From contig CAMUYA010000012.1 in NCBI GenBank assembly GCA_947164865.1, positions 22,161-86,160 on the forward strand: 64,000 nt of DNA. The letters run 5' to 3'. The translations under genes were made by a program, and so were the position numbers. Every line of letters starts with the position of its first letter. Positions within the stretch are counted from its first letter, which is position 1. This DNA is from an uncultured Lachnospiraceae bacterium (GTDB lineage Bacteria; Bacillota; Clostridia; Lachnospirales; Lachnospiraceae). The notes beneath the pieces were generated by a model that was not told the origin of the DNA, did not search any database, and saw only the letters and a program-made list of their open reading frames with translations. Positions 45,519 to 52,290 of the stretch are shown here, piece by piece.

Positions 45519-47498
45519 TCAATCCACCAATCCGTACCAGGCGATGTCTTCGTAATTCCATCCCTGTTTTATCAGCTTGTCACGTTCGTGAGAGCTCGTT
45601 GTATAGTGGTGTGAGCCTGCTCCGGTAGCATTCGGATTGTAAAGTCTGTAAAGAGGCTTGCCCGTATCCTTGGACTCGGAATACCAGCCTATTCCTTCAT
45701 CCGTCCAGCCTGCACTGATCAGTTTATCTCTTTCTTTTTTGCTGGTTGTGTAATGATGATCGCCTGCGTTCTTGTTATAAAGTCTGTATACGGGATCTCC
45801 TTCTGTCGGAGCAGTCCATCCTTCTCCCTCATAATTCCAACCAAGATCAATAAGCTTATCTCCTTCTTTCTTGCTTGTGGTATAGAAGTGCTCTCCGCTG
45901 TTGGGATTGTAGAGTCGGAAGAGCATCTCGTATCCGACAGGAACATCTTTGTTTGCATCCTCGGGGATGTGCTTATCTTCTTTTGTTGTCTCTCTTCCTT
46001 TTACAACATAGTAGCTGCAGTGGTCTATCTCGAATACGATCTCGTTGTTTTCATTTATCGATACACCGGATGCTATGGAAACAAGTTTATTATTCTCGCT
46101 ATCCCAGTAATACACATCAAGCCCTGTGGTGCCAAGATATTCTTTAAGAGCCCCATCAGCATTTACACGGATCTTTGCCTTTCCGGGAAGTTTTCCGTTT
46201 TCAGCAAACTTAAGGACGAGTGCATTGCTCTCTTTTCCGAGAAGATTCTCAATAGCACCTACAGTATTGGGATCCTGCTGGCTGATCTTTGTTATAGTCG
46301 TTGAGAGATTGATCTTCTTTGCTGCGGATGCATCGATATCGGATCCGCTGAACTCCCATGAGATTCCCTCGGATGTGAAAGTCACTTCTTTTTTGGTTCC
46401 TGCAATGGCCGAAAATACATCTGCGGATACTTCAGAGTTTTCTGAACAGTCAACGGTTACTGCCTCTTCGTCGGGAAGCGCGCTGATCATTTCGGAGAGT
46501 TCACTGTCTTTTGTTGAATAAGAAGTTTGAATCCATTCCCAGTCATATTCTTCGACATACCATGGATCATCTGTCGCAGTATCTGCCTGTAATGCATAAA
46601 ATGATATAATCTGTTTTACCTTTTTTCCGGACTCATCATACTCGTATTTACAGGTTCTTTGTCCTCCACCTCCCATGGAATTATGGAATGATGCATAAAT
46701 CTCGTTTCCTTTATCATCGTAGACATATTCGGCTCCATCCGGAGTTCCCCCGTTCTCGCCGGCCTCTTTGACAAGCTTCCCTTTATTATCATACTCTAAC
46801 TCTGTGTAGGCCAATACTTCCCCATCGGGATTGTAGAAAACACATTTTGAAAGACTGCCATCCGGATTACACTCGCATACATGATACCGGGTTGTATTCC
46901 CATCAGCATCATATACATACATAATGTAATTACCGTCAGCGTCATATTCATACTCTTGGGTTTGGACGCCATACTGATTGGTCAATACAGTTTTTACAAT
47001 TCTGTTATTATCATATTCATTTATGGTTTGTGAATATAATGAACCATCTGCATTATAATAGGCATACTCTATCTGATTGTCCTCAGAGTCATATCTGATC
47101 ACGCGAGAATAGTATATGGAACCATCTGCAAAAAATCCTGTTTCCTTTTTCTCCTTTTCTGCGGCATCATACTCATCGATATTATATTGTCTAACCGATC
47201 CGCTGGCGTCATACATTACGAAATATGTCAACTTGCCATTCTCGTTATAAGTATATTCATAATGTTTAAAAGGAACTGCTTCATTTCCCTCACCGTAAAC
47301 CTTTTTTAAGACCCATAATCCGTTTTCATTTAACGGGCCCGGTGTGATCCCAAATTCCAGAACATTATACATAAAGCTGTTAGCACTATGTAAATTCGGA
47401 TAGTCTGCTGCCTTTACATGCATTTCAGGTACAAATGTTGCCATAAGTACTGCGGCAAAAGCACCTGCAAGAATCTTTTTTAAAATACCTTTTCTCAT
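45519..47498 (-). CDS. secreted protein with YD-like repeats and DUF5648-type tail
   Basis: A 659-residue protein starting with a signal peptide (RKGILKKILAGAFAAVLMA, cleavage near VKA). Residues of about 60-300 are irregular beta repeats of the form YEYDADGNYIMYVYDADGN, similar to YD/RHS-type repeats. A region of about 180 residues without recognised family follows. Three tail repeats then occur (RLYNPNSGEHFYT, VYRLYNKNAGDHHYT, RLYNPNATGAGSHHYT) ending IAWYGLVD. The ATG at 47498 has GGGAG upstream, and a promoter lies at 47559-47587. First gene of the three-gene surface operon. Confidence 0.85.
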   Translation of the reverse strand: MRKGILKKILAGAFAAVLMATFVPEMHVKAADYPNLHSANSFMYNVLEFGITPGPLNENGLWVLKKVYGEGNEAVPFKHYEYTYNENGKLTYFVMYDASGSVRQYNIDEYDAAEKEKKETGFFADGSIYYSRVIRYDSEDNQIEYAYYNADGSLYSQTINEYDNNRIVKTVLTNQYGVQTQEYEYDADGNYIMYVYDADGNTTRYHVCECNPDGSLSKCVFYNPDGEVLAYTELEYDNKGKLVKEAGENGGTPDGAEYVYDDKGNEIYASFHNSMGGGGQRTCKYEYDESGKKVKQIISFYALQADTATDDPWYVEEYDWEWIQTSYSTKDSELSEMISALPDEEAVTVDCSENSEVSADVFSAIAGTKKEVTFTSEGISWEFSGSDIDASAAKKINLSTTITKISQQDPNTVGAIENLLGKESNALVLKFAENGKLPGKAKIRVNADGALKEYLGTTGLDVYYWDSENNKLVSIASGVSINENNEIVFEIDHCSYYVVKGRETTKEDKHIPEDANKDVPVGYEMLFRLYNPNSGEHFYTTSKKEGDKLIDLGWNYEGEGWTAPTEGDPVYRLYNKNAGDHHYTTSKKERDKLISAGWTDEGIGWYSESKDTGKPLYRLYNPNATGAGSHHYTTSSHERDKLIKQGWNYEDIAWYGLVD

Positions 47499-47558
47499 CT
47501 TATGACTCCCTTGGAAAAAATTAATTCGCATTCCACTTCAGCGGCATGCTTAGTTTCT

Positions 47559-47587
47559 ATCATAACTCTCCCGGATTGCTTTATCAA
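47559..47587 (-). promoter_or_regulatory. promoter of the surface-protein operon
   Basis: TTGATA, 17 bases, TATGAT on the minus strand; start near 47552, about 54 bases before the ATG at 47498. It lies inside the unit bounded by the two direct repeats. The stretch 47499-47614 shows nothing else. Confidence 0.65.
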
Positions 47588-47614
47588 TCCTCTTATACTG
47601 CTAATGTGTAGACA

Positions 47615-47766
47615 CAATAAACAAAAAATCGTACCCCTGAATTGTTGATTCTGCCATCTATACTTTCTCCTCTTTCAGTGGTATCATTCAATCATTCTTC
47701 CTGCGAGATTACTGTGGGAATCACATTTCTAAGAACTTCGAACATTTGAGGGCGTATCGCCCGCAG
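47615..47766. repeat. island-flanking direct repeat, copy 2
   Basis: Same orientation as copy 1 at 40047-40224, without the extra 27-base unit. Between the copies, the differences in the minus-strand frame ending IPTVISQEE are two synonymous changes and one Val/Ile codon, whereas the plus-strand frames change residues. This hints that the minus strand is, or was, coding. Confidence 0.85.
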
Positions 47767-47794
47767 GACTAAATACCTTATGGAGGTAAAGATC

Positions 47795-47920
47795 ATGTGC
47801 CTGACAGAATATGATGAAGCTGAAACCATGAACATGTTCAAGGAAGAGGGTAGACAGGAAGGGCTTAAGGAAGGGCTTAAGGAAGGGCTTCAACAAGGTC
47901 TTCAAGAAGGTATTCTGTAA
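47795..47920 (+). CDS. 41-residue Gly-Leu-Lys-Glu repeat protein, Rpn C-terminal-like remnant
   Basis: A short frame starting MCLTEYDEAETMNMF and continuing as EGLKEG/QEGL repeats to TAA at 47920. The sequence type is that of the Glu/Gly-rich C-terminus of Rpn-family putative transposases, where a conserved MC begins the tail. GGAGG lies eight bases before the ATG. It follows repeat copy 2 just as the 109-residue gene follows copy 1. It is probably a fragment, and expression is uncertain. Confidence 0.5.
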   Translation: MCLTEYDEAETMNMFKEEGRQEGLKEGLKEGLQQGLQEGIL

Positions 47921-47987
47921 AAAAGAAAGGGACAGTCTGATCTCAATCGGCTGGCGTGATGAGGGAATCGGCTGGTACGGGCTGTGA
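47916..47987 (+). pseudogene. orphan C-terminal fragment of a DUF5648-type repeat protein
   Basis: In the frame overlapping the end of the small gene, codons read KKERDSLISIGWRDEGIGWYGL then TGA. This is the end of the tail repeat found in the neighbouring surface proteins (compare KKERDKLISAGWTDEGIGWY in the 45519 gene), but on the opposite strand and without the rest of a gene. Confidence 0.75.
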
Positions 47988-48009
47988 TAAACACGCAATG
48001 TCATGTGTT

Positions 48010-48038
48010 AAAAAGCTTATCTTGCGATAAGCTTTTTT
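48010..48038 (-). terminator. terminator formed by the 3' end of maf
   Basis: AAAAAGCTTATC (48010-48021) pairs with GATAAGCTTTTT (48026-48037) around TTGC. The maf stop codon (48019-48017) lies within the stem. T-runs occur on both strands. Confidence 0.85.
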
Positions 48039-48589
48039 AATTCCTGATATAATCTCCCGATCGGGAGGCCGACGACATTATTGTAATCGCCCCTGATCCC
48101 TCTGATGTATCTTGCACAGAAGCCCTGGATCCCGTAGGCTCCTGCTTTATCAAGAGGATCACCCGTAGCAACGTACTCTTCAATCTCTTTATCCGACATC
48201 TCAAAGAATTCAACTTCCGTTTGCTCGTGGAAAGTGTTTATATCATCTTCCCGAATAACACTCACGCCCGTATAAACATCATGAGTATTTCCGCTTAAGG
48301 CTTTGAGCATTTTTACTGCATCATCCTTGTCGGCGGGCTTTCCGAGAATCTTACCTTTAAGGGCAACTACGGTATCCGCTCCGATAACAATAAAGTCTTT
48401 CTCGCCTGATGCTTTAAGCTTTTCCGCTACGGCAAGGGCTTTTCTTTTTGAGAGTTCCTCCACCAGTCCTGCAGGATCCGTAATATCGCAATCCTCATCG
48501 GCCTCGCTTACAAGCACTTCGTATTCTATTCCTATCTGCGTCAGCAGTTCACGCCTCCGGGGCGATCCCGAAGCAAGATATGTTTTCAT
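48017..48589 (-). CDS. maf: Maf-family nucleoside triphosphate pyrophosphatase
   Basis: A 190-residue enzyme removing modified nucleotides (dTTP/UTP or 7-methyl-GTP type) from the pool and linked to septum arrest. N-terminal ASGSPRRRELL, the catalytic GADTVVALKGKILGKP near residue 70 and DKAGAYGIQG near residue 150 are hallmarks. The ATG at 48589 was chosen because AGAGGTG is upstream and the family starts MxxxLASxSPRR; the longer frame has no ribosome site. Its 3' codons form a terminator. Confidence 0.95.
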   Translation of the reverse strand: MKTYLASGSPRRRELLTQIGIEYEVLVSEADEDCDITDPAGLVEELSKRKALAVAEKLKASGEKDFIVIGADTVVALKGKILGKPADKDDAVKMLKALSGNTHDVYTGVSVIREDDINTFHEQTEVEFFEMSDKEIEEYVATGDPLDKAGAYGIQGFCARYIRGIRGDYNNVVGLPIGRLYQELKKLIAR

Positions 48590-48673
48590 TGAAACACCTC
48601 TTATATATGCAAGCATAATTCGCATTTTTGACTTTTGACCCTTGTATCATTCACATTATAAATCTCTGGAATC

Positions 48674-48702
48674 TTGCTATCAAGCTAAAATTGGGGTATC
48701 AT
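48674..48702 (+). promoter_or_regulatory. promoter of pheA
   Basis: TTGCTA, 17 bases, TATCAT on the plus strand; start near 48709, about 40 bases before the ATG. Confidence 0.6.
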
Positions 48703-48747
48703 AGTTCTAACTACGCTAAAGCATTAAGATGTGAGGTATCTGCAGAA

Positions 48748-49872
48748 ATGGATTTGCTTGAATTAAGAAATAAACTCGACGAGGTCGACGAGGAGATAGT
48801 TAAGCTCTATGAAAAGAGGATGGAGCTTTGCTCTCAAGTGGCGGAATATAAGATTCAGACCGGTAAAAAGGTCTTTGACAAACAGCGCGAACAGGAAAAG
48901 CTTTTAAAGGTCTCCTCCCTCGCATCAAACGATTTTAATGCTCACGGAGTGAAGGAACTGTTCGTCCAGTTAATGTCGATGAGCAGAAAGCTCCAGTACC
49001 GTATCCTCTCCGAACACGGAAGCCTGGGACGGCTTTCGTTTATCGAGGTGGATAATCTCCTTGAAGATAAGATCCGCGTGGTTTTCCAGGGCGCGGAAGG
49101 AGCTTATTCCCAGATAGCGATGCAGACATTTTTCGGTGACGATGTGAGCTCTTTTCACGTTGATTCATTCCGTGACGCCATGTGTGCCATCGACGAAGGA
49201 AGCGCCGACTTTGCAGTGCTTCCCATCGAGAATTCCACCGCAGGCATCGTCAGCGAGATATATGATCTGCTTGCGGAATTTGAAAACTTCATCGTGGGCG
49301 AACAGATCATCAAGATAGAGCACTGCCTTATGGGATTGCCAGGTGCGAAGGAAACCGATATCAAAACGGTCTATTCCCATCCGCAGTCACTCATGCAATC
49401 ATCGAGATTCCTGGGAGACCATCCCTGGCAACAGATAAGCATGCAGAATAATGCTTTTGCTGCAAAGCATGTGGCTGAAGAAAAGGATATCACCAAAGCC
49501 GCCATAGCCAGCGAACTTGCGGCAAAGCTCTACGGCCTTGATATCATCAAAAAAGGCATAAACAATACGGGCGAAAATTCCACCAGATTCATAATAGTTA
49601 CAAACAGAAAGATATTCAGAAAAGACGCAGGAAAGATCAGCATCTGCTTTGAGGTTCCACATGAGAGCGGTTCCCTTTACGATATGCTGGGTCACTTTAT
49701 CTACAACGATATCAACATGACCAAGATAGAGAGCCGTCCCATAGAAGGAAGAGACTGGGAATACAGATTCTTCATAGACTTTGACGGAAACCTCGCGCAG
49801 CCCTCGGTTAAAAATGCATTGAGAGGCCTCAGGGATGATGCGCGCAATCTGCGGATACTCGGAAACTACTGA
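48748..49872 (+). CDS. pheA: bifunctional chorismate mutase/prephenate dehydratase
   Basis: A 374-residue P-protein of phenylalanine synthesis. Residues 1-90 are an AroQ chorismate mutase helix bundle (ELRNKLDEVDEEIVKLYEKR, with the basic residues of the active site). The dehydratase begins VVFQGAEGAYSQIA near residue 110, with LPIENSTAGIV and the catalytic Thr in ENSTRFIIV near residue 275. The ACT regulatory domain carries the Phe-binding KIESRPIEG near residue 322. The ATG at 48748 has GAGGT ten bases upstream and the domain starts there. End-product inhibition by phenylalanine is expected. Confidence 0.95.
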   Translation: MDLLELRNKLDEVDEEIVKLYEKRMELCSQVAEYKIQTGKKVFDKQREQEKLLKVSSLASNDFNAHGVKELFVQLMSMSRKLQYRILSEHGSLGRLSFIEVDNLLEDKIRVVFQGAEGAYSQIAMQTFFGDDVSSFHVDSFRDAMCAIDEGSADFAVLPIENSTAGIVSEIYDLLAEFENFIVGEQIIKIEHCLMGLPGAKETDIKTVYSHPQSLMQSSRFLGDHPWQQISMQNNAFAAKHVAEEKDITKAAIASELAAKLYGLDIIKKGINNTGENSTRFIIVTNRKIFRKDAGKISICFEVPHESGSLYDMLGHFIYNDINMTKIESRPIEGRDWEYRFFIDFDGNLAQPSVKNALRGLRDDARNLRILGNY

Positions 49873-49904
49873 CAATACTCTGATCGTTAGGTTGAGGTGA
49901 GCTT

Positions 49905-51203
49905 ATGCGAGTTAAAGAACTAATCGTTTACAGAGATTTTGAAGACGGAAAATTACTCGAGGATATGGCTGCGCTTATGTCCGGATATGATGACCCGGAA
50001 AGAGATATTTCGGAGCTCAAGATCCTTTTCTACGACTGCCTGCACAGGCTCATAGAGGAGGCGGGGAGCTATGGCTTCCACGGTAACCTCTGGCATACCT
50101 ATCTGGCAAATCTGCTGGTTAATAACGAAAACAGCTACAGCTGCGGATGCGAGATAAAAGGTGAGATCACCGGTACCATCAACCGCGCTGCGCTCCACGA
50201 TATCGAGATATTCAAAGAGCTCTTCGACTTCGATTTCCATCCTGTAATGGAAAAGCTTGACGTGCCGGATTTTGCGCTTGCTCTTGATTACGAGGCAAGC
50301 ACCCGTGAGAGTAAAGTGTACAATACCCGTATCTGCGGAAGAATATGCGAGCTTGCGGAGGATCTGGCCAAAGCCGAAGATCCTGAGGCGATGAAAGCCG
50401 TGCTCACGCAATTCTATAAAGATTATGGTGTGGGCAAATTCGGTCTGCACAAATCCTTCCGCGTAATGCACGACGATGCGGGGGTGCATATCGTTCCCAT
50501 CCTTAATATCGCTCATGTAAAGCTGGACGATCTGGTGGGTTACGAAACTGCCAAAAGGAAATTAAAGAATAATACAGAATCTTTTGTGATGGGGTTAAAG
50601 GCCAACAACTGCCTGCTGTACGGCGATGCCGGAACGGGTAAATCTTCCTGCATCAAAGCCATCGCAAACGAGTATTACGAAAGGGGTCTTCGCGTGATCG
50701 AGATCTACAAGCATCAGTTCCAGGATCTCAATGATGTTATCGCCCAGATAAAAAAGAGAAATTATAAATTTATAATCTATATGGATGATCTTTCATTCGA
50801 GGACTTTGAGATCGAATATAAATATCTCAAAGCCGTGATAGAAGGCGGCCTTGAAAAGCGTCCCAAAAACGTGCTTATCTATGCCACTTCAAACAGACGC
50901 CATCTGATAAGGGAAACCACTGCCGATAAGGAAGAAATAAGAGAAGATCTGCATACAGGAGACACAGTACAGGAAAAGCTGTCTCTTGCATACAGATTCG
51001 GTGTTACCATATATTTCGGATCCCCGGACAAAAAGCAGTTCGAGGAGATCGTCAGATCCCTTGCTTCCAGAAACGGAATACTGCTGCCCGAAGAAGATCT
51101 TCTTGCCGAGGCAAACAAGTGGGAACTCACCCATGGCGGCTTAAGCGGCAGGACCGCCCAGCAGTTCATCGATTACCTCCTCGGCGCACATGTAAATCTA
51201 TAG
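49905..51203 (+). CDS. AAA-type ATPase of the DUF815 family
   Basis: A 432-residue protein. The C-terminal half is an ATPase: Walker A LLYGDAGTGKSS near residue 238, Walker B KFIIYMDDLSFEDFE near residue 285, and the sensor region IYATSNRRHLIRE near residue 325, all typical of DUF815. The N-terminal 200 residues are helical and acidic with no recognised family. The ATG at 49905 has GAGGTG upstream and is 32 bases after pheA, so the two probably share a transcript. Role unknown. Confidence 0.88.
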   Translation: MRVKELIVYRDFEDGKLLEDMAALMSGYDDPERDISELKILFYDCLHRLIEEAGSYGFHGNLWHTYLANLLVNNENSYSCGCEIKGEITGTINRAALHDIEIFKELFDFDFHPVMEKLDVPDFALALDYEASTRESKVYNTRICGRICELAEDLAKAEDPEAMKAVLTQFYKDYGVGKFGLHKSFRVMHDDAGVHIVPILNIAHVKLDDLVGYETAKRKLKNNTESFVMGLKANNCLLYGDAGTGKSSCIKAIANEYYERGLRVIEIYKHQFQDLNDVIAQIKKRNYKFIIYMDDLSFEDFEIEYKYLKAVIEGGLEKRPKNVLIYATSNRRHLIRETTADKEEIREDLHTGDTVQEKLSLAYRFGVTIYFGSPDKKQFEEIVRSLASRNGILLPEEDLLAEANKWELTHGGLSGRTAQQFIDYLLGAHVNL

Positions 51204-51207
51204 CAAT

Positions 51208-51232
51208 CATCGCCTCGTACTTTGAGGCGATG
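51208..51232. other. 9-bp inverted repeat between converging genes
   Basis: CATCGCCTC pairs with GAGGCGATG around GTACTTT. No T-run follows on either side, so an intrinsic terminator is not supported, although it sits where one is needed. Confidence 0.5.
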
Positions 51233-51258
51233 AGCGACGGCTTAATGATCTAATAAGC

Positions 51259-52287
51259 CTATTTTACCCCATCTCTGGCCGCCGTAAACAGGTCATAGCT
51301 TCCTGAGCCGGGTACCGTATGGTATATGGTACCCTCCTCGAAATAATCTCTGAAATACACATATCTTGATGTGATATTTATATCTTTATATTCCCCTCCA
51401 GAGAGCAGGAATGCTCCGCTCCCGTCAAGATTCATGCAGCACAGACCTGCATTTGTTCCCATACGCTGATAATAGATAAATCCGTCTCCCACATTAAAGA
51501 ATTCCACTTTATCCTTTGTGAGGATCTCTATCGTTCCGTCGTAAAGGTTGTATCTTCTCAGCTGATAATCATTTGCAGGATCCATGTAATATACATATCC
51601 GTTATAGTAAGCAGGTTCCCATACGTTTTCCTCAAGGAGCACTGTTGAATATCCGCTTGAAGTATCAAGTCGGTTGAGATAATGATTACCCACGGTCGAG
51701 TTGTAATAAATGTATCCTGCGTCAGCCGATGCCGGTTTTATTATAAAATCCGCAAGCTTCTCATAATTCTCTCCATCCGTACCGATCTTGAAAAAGTAAG
51801 GGCCTTCATCCCCTGCTCCCAGCAGATAAAGCGTATTATCCACAAGCTGTCCGGAAGTGATGACTTCTCTTATCAGCGAAGTAGCCTTGCTTCCGTCGGT
51901 GTGACAGCGGTTGAACGCATGAGGCGCACGTATCCCTCCCAGGCCGGTTTCTCCCGACTCTCCGCGCTGGAAATAGTAAAGATAATTACCTCCGACAAGA
52001 AGATTACTCACAACTGCCGAAGATATCTTGTGAACATCCGTCTCGTCGGAATTCATACAATACAGTGTATCGTTGTCAAATGCGTTCGCAAAATAAACCT
52101 TTCCCTCGCTCTCAGCAAAGAGTCCGCCGTTATTCAGATTGCCCGCACTGTTACCCACAGTCCCCGCAGGATTTGGCGCAACCTTCTCGGAGCGGTTGGA
52201 AAAGATGACCACGGCAGCCACCACAGCAAGGATCGCAATGATCACTGCCACCGCTATGATTATTGTCTTAGTATTGCTCTTTTTCAC
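51259..52287 (-). CDS. membrane-anchored DUF5050-type beta-propeller protein
   Basis: A 342-residue protein with an N-terminal membrane helix (residues 9-29), a Pro/Asn/Gly linker and an extracytoplasmic region of short beta repeats (GKVYFANAFDNDTLYCMN, NYLYYFQRG, GYIYYNSTVGNHYLNRLD and similar), as in DUF5050. Such domains are probably ligand or glycan binding; function unproven. It starts four bases after the ppk1 stop on the same strand, so it is the last gene of that unit. Confidence 0.8.
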   Translation of the reverse strand: MKKSNTKTIIIAVAVIIAILAVVAAVVIFSNRSEKVAPNPAGTVGNSAGNLNNGGLFAESEGKVYFANAFDNDTLYCMNSDETDVHKISSAVVSNLLVGGNYLYYFQRGESGETGLGGIRAPHAFNRCHTDGSKATSLIREVITSGQLVDNTLYLLGAGDEGPYFFKIGTDGENYEKLADFIIKPASADAGYIYYNSTVGNHYLNRLDTSSGYSTVLLEENVWEPAYYNGYVYYMDPANDYQLRRYNLYDGTIEILTKDKVEFFNVGDGFIYYQRMGTNAGLCCMNLDGSGAFLLSGGEYKDINITSRYVYFRDYFEEGTIYHTVPGSGSYDLFTAARDGVK

Positions 52288-52290
52288 GCT

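Noticed and set aside
51208..51232. Hairpin between the DUF815 and DUF5050 genes as an intrinsic terminator
   Set aside because: No T-run follows on either strand; recorded only as an inverted repeat.
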